A stretch of 64,000 bases of DNA from Rhizophagus clarus (GCA_015698045.1 BLAL01000059.1:873001-937000); one strand, 5' to 3'; counted from the stretch's first letter, positions 10,504-23,737 are shown. The notes: generated from the letters alone by a model not told the origin. A program made the numbers and translations.

Positions 10504-12255
10504 ATCGCTGAACAATTGTGCTTAGTAATAATAACTATACATAATAGCCATTCTGTTAAGAATGGTACATAAAATTATAAATTATTATCCCTCCCATATG
10601 ATCACCATAATCTAAACTAGTATACTGTCTATTATTCTAAGTCCTTAAATAAGGTGTCATCGCTATATTCACTGATCGACCTAGTGTCGCTCGAACTTTT
10701 CGAGACAAATTTTTGATCTTAGTAACGATTCCCCCCTATTCTTGGTCCTTTTATTAAATTCGTTAGCTTCGTTAATCTTATCCTGTCGCAATTGCATCTA
10801 AAGAATTCAAAATTAACAAAATCACATGATTCTTTTTTTATACATAATTTGGTGAATAAATAAATAAATCTAATTGGTTCAAATAATTTCCAACATATCT
10901 TATGGTGGACCACATCACATGACAACTATTTTATACATCTGATAAAACTACGCCTATCCCTACACAACTAAAAACTAATTATAAATTCCAGGGAATCTTG
11001 CCCTTACAATGTTTAGAAGTTTCGAGGTTTATCTCGCGTCATTTATTGATAATTTAGAATTAATTTTTTTAGCAAAGAAATATTAATATAGTAGAAATAC
11101 TTTCGTTTCTCCAAATTCTCAAATGCCAACGCAATTCAGCTCAAACCTCGAGGGCCCGCAGTAGCATATAATCCGGATTCTTAAATTTAGCATTATAATC
11201 AAACAAGAAAGCTCAAATATTTTGACGAAATTTCATTGTAAAATTTTATATATGTGAATTAAAATACATGATATATGGTGTGCAGTACGTTAAAAATTGG
11301 TTATACTTTGAAGAAATTATCAATTACTTTGAACTTTATTTTTTTTTTTGATACAATTTACAAAAAACTATGATAATTAATGTCATCGTGCTCATGAATT
11401 CAGAGTCATTATTATTAATTGTTATGAAATACAGTATTACTTATATCGAGCGTAAATATTTAACGTTCACGATGATATTAATTCTATAAGACGAGAATAC
11501 CATCACTTTTTTATAATAATCACCAACGCACATAAACATAATATCGCTAATTAATTACAGGAGGAAGAAGCGAAGAACTAATCATAGTGATAACATCAGG
11601 CGAAGACAAAATATGATTTGTGAATCTTGATTTGGGACACTCGACGTCTGAGAAGTAATCGTATCCAAAATCCAGCATAACACAAAACTTTGCTGTGATG
11701 AGATCAAAATTAATAGGGTCTACGAAGTGCTACAGCTGTACGGCAGATAGACGCAGAGCTACGTAGCCCCACACCATAGGTTATTCATAGAGGGCTACGA
11801 CCTCACCGCAATTCGCAGTACTATGAATAATCTACTGCACAGGATTACGTAGCTCTATGTCTGATAATTTGGGAACCTGGTCTAAATACGGGACAGGTTA
11901 AATACGTTACGTCCCAAATTAATGTATACACGTCTGGAGCATGTCCCAAACCGGAAGGTTTGGGAAGTCAGACATCGAAATTCGTTTATCCCAAGCTTAG
12001 CTTATCTTGATATAATTTTTATACACAAAATTATTAAAGACCAAAAAATACTGATAAATATCTTGTACAATCTATTCAACCTGGTTGAACTTTTTAGAAG
12101 TAATAACTTTTTATATATATATTTACATAAGTTAATAATATAAATAAATGGTTAAATTATAAAGAAAAAGAAAAAATATTCATGAAGAAATTTGTTTTGA
12201 GAGGTATGTAAAAAGATGACATAAAAATTTTACATAATGCGCATACAATAATAAT
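10504..12255. other. Gene-free stretch 3' of the antiporter gene
   Basis: A+T-rich, with no coding frame I can support. The only structure is the hairpin at 11744-11863. The antiporter gene ends at 12256, so this region holds its 3' UTR and terminator. Confidence 0.45.
11744..11863. repeat. 120-bp imperfect palindrome (MITE-like)
   Basis: Outer arms pair (AGAGCTACGTA with TACGTAGCTCT) and an inner pair lies in register (TTATTCATAG at 11781-11790 with CTATGAATAA at 11821-11830). The whole forms a hairpin richer in G+C than its surroundings. Probably a miniature transposon; a structured RNA is possible but unsupported. Confidence 0.5.
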
Positions 12256-15200
12256 TTATCTTTTAACTCCCTGTATAACACATATACTGGATGAAATTTG
12301 ACTAACGAGAAAAGCTTCAGCCAAATCACCTAAACATTTCCGTGTATCATTGCCATAACTCAGGCCAAAGTTCTTTAATACCTCAGTAAATTCTTCTCTA
12401 TGACTTATAACTGCTTTTTGACGTCCACGCCCTACAACTACTAGATCTTTGTGTGTAACAATTTCCTCACCACGTTTAACAGCTGTTTGTAATGCCGTTG
12501 AAGAGGAAATTTCCCGAAATTTAATCCTAGGATTATTTATTAATTTACCGTCATTTACTTTGAAATAATCCAATAGTAATAACTCATCAGCTTCATGAGA
12601 TAATTCTCGTTCCACATCGGAATTAAGAACATGTTCTGAAGTTGTTGACATTTCATGCGCAAGAGGTGGTCGTTGTGGCTCGGTATCACTTTGTGGATTA
12701 AAGTGAGTTACGAAAGGATCAGCCCTCTTTAATGTTGTATCATTATCTGTAGGCTCATTGGTTTTCTTTATTCGTATTACTGTAGCTGTAACATTTGGAT
12801 GATCTAATAATCGAACGACAAAAGACAAAGCTTCTCTATCATCAATTCCTCCAAAGAAAGGAAGATAAACATGTATATCTAATCCATCTGAAAATGTCTT
12901 ATTTTGTGATTTTCTAGTCCCTACCCCAAGTCCTCTATCAATTAAGAAACCAATAGATACATTAACTTCATTAAAAACTCCTTGAACAAAAGAAGAAACT
13001 TGTAAACTAGTTAATTTTTGTTCTTTAGGTATCCCAAGAGGATTTACAGGATCATCGACAATAGAACCTGCACCATTCCATGGAATAATAACCATTTCAG
13101 ATCCTGTATCTTTAACACTTTCAGCTACTTGTCTTGCAAAATTATGAAAAGGAGTAATTATAAGGTTGGCCTTGATATTTACAAAGTTCAAATGACCAAA
13201 CATACGGAATACATTCATTATTGGATCACGTAATATTAATTCTTCAGATTCATTAAATTTCATCACATCTGAAATACGTTGTTTAAGCTCAATTATTCTT
13301 AAAGCATGAACAACAAGTGGTTCATTGTTGTTATCATGTTCTACCACAGTTGATGTTGAATTAATTCCAAGTTCTTCTTCATTTACATCATTTTGTTTTA
13401 TAATAACAGTCGATTTAGGTAAAGGTTGTAATAATTGTACCAAGGTCATCATAGCTGGTAACCATTCAACTTTGTTCAATACAACTAAAAGTTTGCTGTA
13501 ATTGGTTTTAGATAATAAATCATTATTATAATTTCGAGAAAGTCGATTGAGATTGTTTTTTTCGTCTCTCACAACTTCCATTTTTTTTCGATATTCAGTT
13601 GAATAAATCCAAGTAGTAAGAGGAGATGTTAAAACCGTAGTAACAAGAGCCCTATGAAAGAAAATTGGGAATTAATGAGATATATTTAGTATATTGGTAT
13701 AAATATATATATATATATATATATATTTGGTTACAAAATCCAATCATCACCGCATGCACATAACCGATATATAAAAAAATACTTACATTACTACCATAAT
13801 AACAAATATTCTATCATTAATAACTTTTGAATCATAACCAATATTAAGTATGATCAATTCAACAAGACTTAAAAATATTAAAAAGTTGGAATTAGAAGAA
13901 ATGAAATGAATGAATAAACAAAAAAAAAAAAAAGTACATTTAATATTCTGAATCTCATATAATTTTGCTTACCCTTTACAACTCATAAAGACTCCGATGG
14001 TTAAGGATTCTCTCCATGTATACTTATTAACTCTCGCCATCAAACCACATCCAATAATCTTACCCATCATAGCACATAAAATTACTACAATAACCCAAGC
14101 CCAAACTTTTCCATCATTCAATAAACCTAATTGAGTTTTCAATCCCGATAAAGCAAAATACTATATAAAAAGAAAAAAAAGTGAGAAAAATCATTAATTT
14201 TAATCATTAAAATATAATATATTATAAAATTTTTATAAAATTAAATTAAACGTATAAGTTACATACGACAGGTAAGAATAATACGTTGATCAAATCTTCA
14301 ATTTTTTCTGTGATTCCAACGGCAAATCCACCTTCATGCGGAATAATTACACCGACAATAAAGCCACCAAGAATCGCATGAACTCCAATAGTACTAGTCA
14401 CAAAAGCGGAAACAAGTACAGTAGATAATGTAATCACAGTCATGGACAAAGTAGGACCATTTTCATTGCTACCAGTTTTAACGATCAGTTTAATTAATAT
14501 TGGACGGACTACTATAACCACTATAATAACCCAACCAATACAGAGTAAAAAGACATAAAGGGCTGTTAAGTTATTTGATGAATTAACCAAAGAGACGACC
14601 AAAGCTAATAAAACCCATGATGTCACATCATCATTAACGCTGGCAGTTAATGCAGCAACTCCTACTGGAGTGCGAATTACTTGAAGTTCTGATAAAATTC
14701 GAGCAAGAACGGGAAAAGCCTAAATCAAAAGGATTAAATGAATTGAATAAAGACTTAAGGGATGAAAAAAAAAAGTGTAACTTACGGTAATTGCCATTGC
14801 TACGCCGATAAAAATCAAAAAAACCGGAAATTTCTGCGTTTTATCGGTAAAATTATTGTATAATCCAATGCTTACAGCCGATCCCAATGCGAAACATAGA
14901 CTAATACCACCAGCAGAAATACTGATAGCAGCTCTTGCATTTTTCATGATTGCTTTTGGATTCATTTCAACTCCAACAATGAATAAGAAAAGAACCAAAC
15001 CCACATTTGCTGCTAAATTAAGTAGAGGCCTAGATTCAATAGGAAATATAGTTTTCGTATAACCGGGAATTCTGCCAAATACTGAAGGACCAAGTAGAAT
15101 CCCACCAATAACTTCGGAAATAACGCGTGGTTGTTTTAAAGGAGATAATACAATATTAAGAATACGTGTAAAAGCTATAATGAGCACAACCTATTTAAAA

Positions 15201-15370
15201 TAATGAATTTAAATAATGTAAATATTTAAATAATTTAAATAATGTAAAAATTATCGTGATAAAAAAAGTAAAAAATAGCTTATAATTACCTGAATAATAA
15301 AAAGTGTTATAGGATTACCGGGATTATATTCAGTAGGTATAATCCCCGACAAGACACCACCTTCAGACAT
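12256..15370 (-). CDS. KHA1: K+(Na+)/H+ antiporter, CPA2 family, Kha1-like
   Basis: Six exons: 15370-15290, 15190-14786, 14719-14267, 14160-13973, 13867-13787 and 13651-12256. All junctions are GT-AG and in frame, giving 867 residues, close to yeast Kha1 (about 870). The N-terminal half (about 20-400) is the multipass Na+/H+ exchanger domain: NPGNPITLFIIQ in the first helix, GGILLGPSVFGRIPG (52-66), a VGVEMNP block, SVNDDVTSW (189-197) with the paired acidic residues of the ion site of CPA2 exchangers, and HAILGGFIVGVIIP. The last exon encodes a long hydrophilic domain (about 403-867) as in fungal Kha1 proteins, where it is thought to be cytosolic and regulatory. In yeast the protein sits in Golgi and endosome membranes and sets luminal pH by exchanging K+ for H+; the same is inferred here. 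Start chosen at 15370, 42 bases after a T/A promoter tract. Intact. Confidence 0.88.
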
Positions 15371-15412
15371 TTTTCTTTAAAAATGAGGGGTGAAATTATA
15401 ATACCGTCTTTG

Positions 15413-15433
15413 TTTTTTTTTTTAAAAAAAAAA
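15413..15433 (-). promoter_or_regulatory. T11A10 tract upstream of the antiporter gene
   Basis: A T run joined to an A run lies 42 bases before the start codon at 15370. The motif is its own reverse complement, so it has no strand of its own. Interpreted as a core promoter mark by analogy with three other genes of the window. Confidence 0.4.
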
Positions 15434-16787
15434 TCGAAGATTCGACAATTCTCTAAAAAAAATTATCGCTTGTTAGTTAAATCGATTCTTGGTCATGTGA
15501 CACAGTCCAAATAATTTTTATTACCTTTGAGCAATAATGAGAGATAACTAACCGAGAATAAAACGTAAATAAATAAATAAACAAACAATAGTTATACTTT
15601 TCATTACAAGTAATCGCTTTACAAAATCTTTGGCGTAAAAGTTACATTAAATGAAATATAATTCTCATAATAATAATTATATTGTTCATAAAAAAAAAAA
15701 TGAGCAAAAAAAGCCAACTAGGAAAAAAGGGAAAATTTTTCAAATTTAAAGGGATCTTTTTTATTGCATAATGCATGACATCAATATTTGTTACCCGTTA
15801 TGTTCGTCGGCGTTATGACGAATTTAAAGGAGCGTTAATTTGGCTAAATTTGGCTGAAAAAAATTTAAACTTTAAGTAGTAAAGGATGTCTATGACGTTA
15901 AATAATTAATATTTTTTTTTCTCATTTTCTCGGTGCCGAACTCCCATAAACGTTAAAATAATTAAATAATGTATAATAGACCTTACATAATATTGTGTTA
16001 ATCTAGTCACGTGAATTTCAAACCTTATTTCTTTGTCTTGGCAAAAAAATGTCACATGCATTTCTTTATTTAGTACAAATTAATAAACAAGATAAATCTT
16101 GATTATATCAATCAAGAGATGTCGGGTAAAGTAATGGTTGACCCCTCGTTTATTTTTACCATAAAAATTCATTATCGTTCGCATTTTTTTTTTTTTTTCA
16201 AGAAAAAAAAGATATTAGTCAATTGAAATATCAAACAACGAAATAAATTAACTATGCAAAAAAATTACGGGGTGAATTTCGGACAGATTATAATATAATA
16301 ACTTTGGATAACACTATTCCTTATTTTTTGGTCGATGCTCTAATACTGTTTATTAAATTGTTATTTAGAATAGGATAATAATTAGTAAGATATTCTAATT
16401 ATTAGTAAGCATGCATTTTGAGTTATTGAAACATTATTCGTTGTATATCAAAGTATATCAAATTTATAATTTAACTTATTAAATTATTAGATCAACCATT
16501 GATTGGCCAATTAATTAACCGACTAAAGTTAATCATTTTAGAAATAAAAAACCAATAATAATATCCGATATGAATATATTATTCGTCGTCTTACCGAACT
16601 AACTTTTTGCTCCATAATAATAAATTTGTAATTTATAATGCATAAAAAATATTATTATAAATGGTTATGATACTCACGCACGAAAAATTGAATTATCAAA
16701 AAAACGTCTGTGTCTTCAAAATTCTTTTGTTTCTTCGTATCGTCAAAAAATATTGGTAAATTAACAATTTCAGGTCGTATATTTATA
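15434..16787. other. Gene-free stretch
   Basis: A+T-rich promoter-side flank of the antiporter gene. No coding frame on either strand. Confidence 0.45.
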
Positions 16788-16990
16788 TTAAAAGTAGGAA
16801 TTCCAGAAATCATTTCCTACATTATCTACATGTTTGCAGTTTAATATATGGTTGTCGCGTAATACTTCTAGCGTAGGTTTATTAAGTCGTATATACTCAT
16901 GATGCTGCGGGAGAATATCACATGATATTATTCCTCGATGCAATTGAGTAACAGGGATCGACAGGAATAGATTCAGGGGCTAAATATGGG
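16788..16990 (-). CDS. Candidate coding fragment of unknown family
   Basis: A minus-strand frame of about 65 codons ends with TAA at 16788-16790. It reads naturally (QLHRGIISCDILPQHHEYI, then LNKPTLEVLRDNHILNC, ending NDFWNSYF). There is no ATG; the frame runs into the hAT-like relic at its 5' side, so an upstream part may have been cut off by that insertion. Family not recognised. Confidence 0.3.
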
Positions 16991-17535
16991 GGCTCGAGAC
17001 CTCTTTGAAGATTTCCGAAAGTTTCGGGTTTCGGAATTATACGAATCGAAACTTCCAAACTAATTCCGAAACCCGAAGCTAATTTCGGTTATCCCGAATC
17101 TAACTCCGATATTATACCTCAAATTCAAAAAAAAAAAACCAGTTTGCAAGTAATACAGGCGGGCGTCCAAAAAAACCATATGTATATGGAGATTTTTTGA
17201 ACAAGGAGACGAAATAGATGAATTTTGCAAAATGTTTGCTTGTGAGCAGATTTCCGACCTGGAAAAAACAACAGCAATGGAAAAACATATTATAAGCAAT
17301 TAAAATTAAATGTAATTGATGATTTTATTCAAGAGTTAGATAAAGAGACCAATTTTGATTCAGATTTATTAGTTAAAAATTTTTAATTCATAATTAATAA
17401 TTTGTGTAATAACATTTAAATTAGTAAGGATAGTTTCGGGATTCGGAATTCGGAAAATAAATGCGCATTTCGAAATTAAGTTTCGGTATATACCTAAACC
17501 TAAAAGGTTTCGGGGTTTCGGTTCCGTGCCCCATG
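16986..17535. mobile_element. hAT-like transposon relic with TTTCGG-rich ends
   Basis: Both ends are built of iterated TTTCGG / CCGAAA words in inverted arrangement. The outer ends match as GCTAAATATGGGGGC at the left and the complement of GCTAAACATGGGGC at the right. Between them, on the plus strand near 17170-17300, a frame resembles a BED-type zinc finger: an ICIWRFFEQGDEID start, a Cys-x4-Cys pair and a closing EKH. A second frame (17308-17386) reads KLNVIDDFIQELDKE and ends in TAA. This arrangement suits a decayed hAT element, but no 8-bp duplication was found. Confidence 0.45.
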
Positions 17536-18130
17536 TTTAGCGTAGGCATATATAACATATGGGCGGTTTGGTTCATCTACAATATCACTAAGCCACCCTA
17601 ATTGAAAGTCGTTCAAAAAATCCTCCACTATGATAGAATAAAGATAAATAGTGTTGAAGAAGCAAATTTTGGCTTCTTTGAATGTTTACCTCTATAAATA
17701 TCTTTTTATATAGTAAACTACAAAAGAAAAAAAAGAAGGTAGAACAATATTTTTTTTAAGAAAAAAAAAAAATGACAAAATAAAAAGAAAGAAATAGAAA
17801 TAGAAAAAACAGTTGAAAAATAAAAAACTATTTACTATAACTATTCATACAGCTTATAAAGTGACCTACCATAAGTTAGATGGGTTGTTAACCATGTTAG
17901 ACGGGTTAAAACAGGTTTTTATATTAAGCTTTTTTTTTTTTTTTGTTTGAAGTGAAATCAAAAAAAAATTTTCAATTGATCTGCAATTCCCCTGATGTTA
18001 CATAAAATATTTTAACGTCTGCTGTATAATTGCTAACAATAAAAGTGTTGTTAATAATGATAAACTACATATAAATTATTATACGATTTGTACTTATCTT
18101 TGATATCAAGCAAAAATTCGTGATATATAA

Positions 18131-18220
18131 AGAAACTTTTATAAAATCTTGGTTGTAAAATAAAATATATATAAAGAAAAAGTTTTTATAAAAATCTTGG
18201 TCGTAAAATAATATATATAT
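18131..18220. repeat. Tandem duplication of a 45-bp unit
   Basis: Two adjacent copies share TTTTATAAAATCTTGGTTGT / TTTTATAAAAATCTTGGTCG followed by AAAATAAAATATATATA. Divergence is small, so the duplication is fairly recent. Confidence 0.6.
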
Positions 18221-20542
18221 GTGTGTAACATCAGAATATTATTGTCATTACGGTAATTTAATTATTATCTGATCGGGATGAATATTTATATTTTTTATAA
18301 ATACTGTTCACAATCTTTTCTGTTCAGATGACGTTTAATACTGAGTACTATTTTTGTTTAATAAACTTTCATTAATATAACATAAACGCGTACGAGTATC
18401 ATTTAAGAAATTTTTTTGGGGCTCTGGCCGATTTTTGATTGGTTTACAATTTTAACTTACGAAGCGAATTAATATACTTTATACTTATGATGTGTATAAA
18501 CATATTTTTCACATCCTTAATTTGTGTTATAGAAATCCATATTGCGTATATTACCACGATGCAAATTCTGACAAATTTTAACTAAAAATTCGGTCCCGAT
18601 CTAACCGGAAAATATCCATCATAAAAACGTAATGTATATAACGATGTATTAATATTATCTAACCAAAAAATTCTAAAAAATTACAACCTCACGCAACCTT
18701 CTTTAATCTTTTTTGTTGAAAATTAATAAATCATGTCTTATATTTAGATTCTTTAGAACATCGAATGAAAATTTAAAGTATATTCCTTCATGGATTTATT
18801 AAAACCTTTGTGGTTAAACTATCTTCGTTTCTTTTCTTCTTGCTTTTCTTTTCTGTCTATTTCGAAGATAAAAAGCGATGTTAAAACTAACAGTCCTAGT
18901 GAGCTAAAATGACCTCATGAATTAGCAGTTCATTGCTGTTTAATATAATGTTTTGAGATTTTTGCTGCTGAGAGTGGTCATGATATTTGTTATACAGTAT
19001 ACTAAAAATTTGGTTTTTTTTCATTTTATCAAATATATGTGCTAACGAGTTATCTAGTTATCTTCATTATTACGTCTAGGCAACATTTTTATAAATAAGT
19101 GAGCACCTCACAGCAGTCCCAAGCATTATTGCCTCTGAAATATTCCATGATGGGAAATACGAGAGAGGGAAGGAGGAAAAGAAAGAAGGGAAATGAATTA
19201 GTGAAATTACAAGGAAGGGAAGGAAAGAGTTCGTAGGCTCGTGTAATTTAAAAGTCAAATAAAATGTAATGAAAGAATCATGAGAATCGTGCGTCCATTT
19301 TGTAGGCACGTTTCGTGACAGATGACAAATAAGTAATACTGAAAGCACTAATTATATTTCTCAGCCACAAATTAAGCCGTGCCGTGATTACATATATCCT
19401 TTTCATTAGAACTTCACTTTTTTCACGCTTTTTATGTTTTAAGGATTTATTATTATACTTTTTTGTAATTTTTAATATGTAATTTTAAAAAAAAATTTTA
19501 ATTTTCGTATTTTGGTATTTTGTTATCGGTCATTATAATTTGTAAAATTTTAAAAAAAATTTTATTTACAACAAACAAATTAATTATTTTTTGTTAAATA
19601 TATAAAATGTTGTAATTTTTTTTTTTTATTTTCGCAGTAAAACTATTTTTAAATAAGCAGTGCTAAATCCTAAATAAAAATTTAGGATTATGATGTTTTA
19701 ATTGTTTTATTAATAAATAAATAAATTAAGAGTAATACAAGTCAAAAAAGTGTAGTGAAAAAAAAAATGACCAAATAATAAACCAATTTATTTATGTAAT
19801 TATTTATGTAATTAATATGGGGTTTTTTCTTTAACAAAAAATCAACCAACTACACTACTACAGAACCAATGATAAATGATAACGTAATACTTAACTTGTG
19901 AGCGGGTGGACAGACAGACATTTCATGGTAATATATAGTCCTTCACGACGCTTCAGACAAAAATTTAAGATAACAAAATTATATTAAAATTATATTTTTA
20001 GTTTGTTTTACAATCTGCAAAAAAAATTTAATTGTTTTCCTTTAAATTTAGATTTATATCAGTATTATTAAGATAGCTAATTTATTATTTGAAATACAAG
20101 TACTATTAAAATAGAATACTTTAAATTTTGTTATATATCCATAAAATGTGATGAAAACAAATCACTAAACCTTAAAAAAAGGTTGTAAAAAAGTTAAAAT
20201 TATAAAAAAAAAAAGAGAGGAATTAGTAATCTTAAATACAAAAAAAAATGATACGACTTGGAGGACTGATATATCAATGCATAAAATTATGCACTAATAA
20301 AAAAGAAATGAATAAGTATTGCACGGATATACAGTCACAAATGTCAGCACCACTCGTTATTGCTGGCCAGGATTACGACAAAAGGCATTAACATCAATAA
20401 TCCTGGTGGTCCAATCATCATTAACAAATCATGAGTAGCAACCAACCATTTGTTTATTAATTACTGATACTAGTTCAGGTTGGTACTATAAATTTGGCTT
20501 GAATTAGATCTTCCCCAGTATCACCACAAAATTCCCCCCCCC

Positions 20543-20632
20543 ACGTGATCTTAAAAATTCGTCACCGGCGTTCAATTTTAAATAATTTCCTAATTCCGGT
20601 CGAGCGCATAATGCCGGCCATAATCACGTGGC
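20543..20632. repeat. 90-bp element bounded by CACGTGAT / ATCACGTG
   Basis: The block is G+C-richer than its flanks and has CACGTGAT at the left end and its inverted copy ATCACGTG at the right, with CCGG-containing words inside in both orientations. Likely a small foldback element. The CACGTG core is also an E-box, which may be coincidence. Confidence 0.35.
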
Positions 20633-20693
20633 TTTACTGGCGAATTAAGTTTATGGTCACATGACTGTTTGGTATATCCAATACCGGAACCAT

Positions 20694-21210
20694 TCAAAAT
20701 CCCGACAAATCATAATCACGATATTTTAAAATCCTGGAACTTCATTATTCCCAACATTCATTATCCCGGCACTCATAATTCATTATCCCGACATTATTAT
20801 TCTACTGACACTATTATCTTTGTGCAGATTTTCACAAAGATTATAAGTGTTATCTATAGAATAATAATAAAAGCATTGTTTTTTTGCAAAAGTATCATTA
20901 TTAATTTTGCGAAGTATTAATGAATGGTAATAAGAAATATTAATCGTTATAATAATACATTAATTTTTGCAAAATATTATCAAATTATTAAACATTTTAA
21001 TAATAAAAAATCACTAATTATTATATAAACAAAAAAAAATATCAATTTTAATAATATAAAATTAGAACAAAATTAATAAATATCGGATAGTGTATGTCGG
21101 GATAATGAATGTCGGGAGTAATGAACTAAATGAAGTTTCGGGATTTTGAAATTTCGTGGTTAAACGTCAGGCATTTATTATAACGGGATTCTGATCGTCG
21201 GGATTTTGCA
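20694..21210. repeat. Foldback element with iterated TCGGGATTTTG arms (copy 2)
   Basis: Left arm (about 20694-20800) carries TCAAAATCCCGAC, then ATTCATTATCCCGACATT words; right arm (about 21085-21210) carries the reverse complements in reverse order. The same core words occur in the copy at 9873-10139, but this copy has a longer A+T-rich loop of about 280 bases and a second repeat type (CATTATCCCGACA). Confidence 0.7.
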
Positions 21211-21810
21211 AAATAAATTTATTATAGCTGCATAGTACATAGAATGATAGATTTTATTTAATAAACTATCTTCAAAAAACAAAAAAAAAAAAAAGAAATT
21301 TTCTTGGAACGAAACTTACAATCTTTTAATCTTGTAGTAAATCAAAGGAATAATAAAAAATTAAAATTAAGAAATATGATGAATTTGATTAGCTTACGAA
21401 CAATTGTTCTAACTTCAGACAAGACGTTCCATTGTTGTGTCAGCTATCAGTTGACGCACAAATCGTCCAATGATCGTCACCCGGCGCAATCATAATTTGA
21501 AGCACAACATAATATCTTTCCTTTTTTTAGATAATGTTGGCCTCGTGAATGATGCGATCTGCCCCAATTTAAAAATTAGAGTTGTCCTGTTATTTTAGGA
21601 GCTTATTTAGGACTTTCTTTTCTAAATTTTCATTTGCGTTAAAAAACAATTATTTTTAGAAATAAGAAAATTCCACATATTAAATTGGTTAAGTTTGGTT
21701 ACGCATTTAGTGTACTACTGGTCAATTCTCATTCTTAACGAATTTTACCTCCTCCATATTTTTTTTTTCTTTTTTTTTTCTTTTTCTTTTTCTTTTTTTT
21801 TTTCTTTTTC

Positions 21811-21836
21811 TTTTTTTTTTTTTTTTTAAAAAAAAA
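21811..21836 (+). promoter_or_regulatory. T17A9 tract upstream of the first CCxCIPLK gene
   Basis: It closes a pyrimidine-rich stretch (21759-21827) and lies 72 bases before the ATG at 21908. The paralogue at 36881 has the same arrangement 79 bases before its ATG. Confidence 0.45.
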
Positions 21837-21907
21837 GACGGTTAGTCGTTAGTTTAGTTCGTTGGGTCCTTTGCCTGTCCTTTTTTCGCAATTATCCACA
21901 AATAAGA

Positions 21908-22765
21908 ATGTCCATAACAAAAATAAATAATTGTTGCGGTTGTATTCCGTTAAAATCTGGTATTGTGATTATAACGTTATTATGGCTTGTATGTTTTCAA
22001 TTACTTTTTTATACTATAATATATGTTTGAACGTTTTTAATGAAATATTTCAAAAAAAACAAGATATATGGAGTTTATGGAACTGTAGTTAATGCAAGAT
22101 ATATCTCGGGTAGTTAGTCGTTTTAATTTCCTTTTTTTTTTTTTTTAAAAAAAAAAAATGTTAATGACAAAAATATAATGAATTATTTAGCGTACAAGAA
22201 GTATATTGCAGCAATCATTATTCATGGATTTGTAGCACTTGGAGCAGCTTTTGGATTATATATACTAGCTTTTGAAGTATGTAATTCAATAAATAATAAT
22301 ACTAATGTTTTTTTCTGAATAAGATATACTAATTTTATAAATTCTATTTTAGGATACTTTTAAAATGTTAATAATATATTCTAAAATAACTCTTTTCATA
22401 ACAGCTGTTGTAATTATAGATAATTTAACAGCTATTATCAGTATTGTATCATATGACTCACCGAAGGAGTGTGCATATCAATATGGTAATTATGGTGGAT
22501 GTGATATGTTAATTGTTATTACCATTATTTCAATCCTTTTATCGGTATGTAGTATTAAAGACACCTTCACATATTATCTTTTCTGTCTTAAAAAGTAAGT
22601 CATTATAATACATATATATATTTTTATTTATCTTAAATACAGGTTTACTTTTCTATAATAATTCTAGTTTATGCGCGGAGAAGAAAAAGTAAGGAATATG
22701 TTGCAGCTACGGTTGATAATCATCCACACGGACAAACCAGAGAGGACACGACAAGCGTACCCTAA
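21908..22765 (+). CDS. Four-pass small membrane protein, CCxCIPLK family (copy A)
   Basis: Five exons: 21908-21988, 22064-22109, 22191-22276, 22353-22544 and 22643-22765; 175 residues. All introns are GT-AG and in frame; positions and phases (0, 1, 0, 0) are identical in the three paralogues. The start MSITKINNCCGCIPLKSG leads into the first membrane segment (IVIITLLWLIYGVYGTVV). Segment two is HGFVALGAAFGLYILAF, three follows MLIIYSKITLF, and four is MLIVITIISILLSVYFSIIILVY. A basic stop-transfer (ARRRKSK) and a short tail NHPHGQTREDTTSVP end the protein. The layout recalls small tetraspan families such as LAPTM4 or MARVEL, but I cannot assign it. A Cys-containing loop (ECAYQYGNYGGC) joins segments three and four. 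Probably functional. The tail is the apparent seed of the repeat tail in copy B. Confidence 0.78.
22132..22158 (+). promoter_or_regulatory. T/A tract inside intron 2 of copy A
   Basis: Fifteen T followed by twelve A inside the second intron. Copy B has the same structure at the same place (37086-37115). It could mark an internal promoter or a hairpin in the intron, or be a relic of the duplication. Confidence 0.3.
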
Positions 22766-23269
22766 TTTATAGATCATTCATTATGCTGAGCATAAATTAT
22801 GGTACTGTTTATTTATTTGGCATCGGTAAAAAAGAAAATAAAAATATCCATTAAAAAGGTTATAATACCTTGTTAATAACATACCGTTATGCTATCACAG
22901 TCATTCACTTGAATCTAACTTCTACGTACATGTTTGTACACTTCTATAGTGGTATTTTAAGATAAAACTAAAAATTTAGTGTTTTTTTTTTACTTATTCT
23001 TTAATTCATTATTTTCAATTGCTCTGAATATATTTTTGTTTTACACACATAAACATGGATACTGTAATGAGAATTTTACGCAATCATTAGTGTCAGGTTG
23101 ATCAGAGTACTGGACGTAGCATTATAGTTAGTGTATTCCACTCTGCATGGGAAATAATTTATGTGTCTTTTACACACAGATAACTAATTATAAATCAGTG
23201 ATAACTAATGACCAATCTTCCTGCTGCAATATAGTCGCCGCACAAATTAGTTGAAGGACAAATACAAAA

Positions 23270-23510
23270 CTCAAATATTTCCTCAAATCTCAAACTTAGA
23301 AAGTTACAAATTTCCCACAAATCCATCAGGAATCTTTCTGTTTGAATCCACCTGGAAATCCACATCAAATACTGGAAATATGTGGAAATCTAAGTAGTTC
23401 TAGTATTTTCTGAATACCCTGTGACGAAATACGTGATATTTTCGGTATAAATCCACGAAATTCGGTGAGGATATATGGGAATATGTGGTTAACCCATGTG
23501 GAATTACATA
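23270..23510. repeat. ATGTGGAAATC / GATTTCCACAT repeat cluster
   Basis: Words such as AATCCAC, GGAAAT and ATATGTGGAAATC recur in both orientations over 240 bases. It looks like another degraded foldback element. Ends not defined. Confidence 0.35.
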
Positions 23511-23737
23511 GGCTGGTCTACTTAACACAAATACAATTTAAATCACAAATTCTGTTCAATCACAATACCGGTCAAAATACAAATAATATTTAATATTTAA
23601 TCAATATAGTTAGTTAATTTTGTTTTTGCATATGATTTCGCTAATTTACCCCATCGTTCTGATTATTCGGTGACATATTATGGTGACAAATAATGATTTT
23701 ATTATTAAAAAATTTGTGGTAGGTGTGATGACTGTGA

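Larger units (their letters stand above)
17536..20693. other. Gene-free stretch
   Basis: Nothing coding is supported over 3 kb. The purine-rich frame at 19076-19348 (minus) is low-complexity. It contains the duplication at 18131-18220 and the palindrome at 20543-20632. Confidence 0.45.

Noticed and set aside
19076-19348. A 90-codon minus-strand frame
   Set aside because: It is the complement of a purine-rich low-complexity stretch, with no sign of selection or known motif.
20340-20440. Minus-strand hydrophobic peptide (GLLMLMPFVVILAS)
   Set aside because: Too short, without start or context; probably chance.
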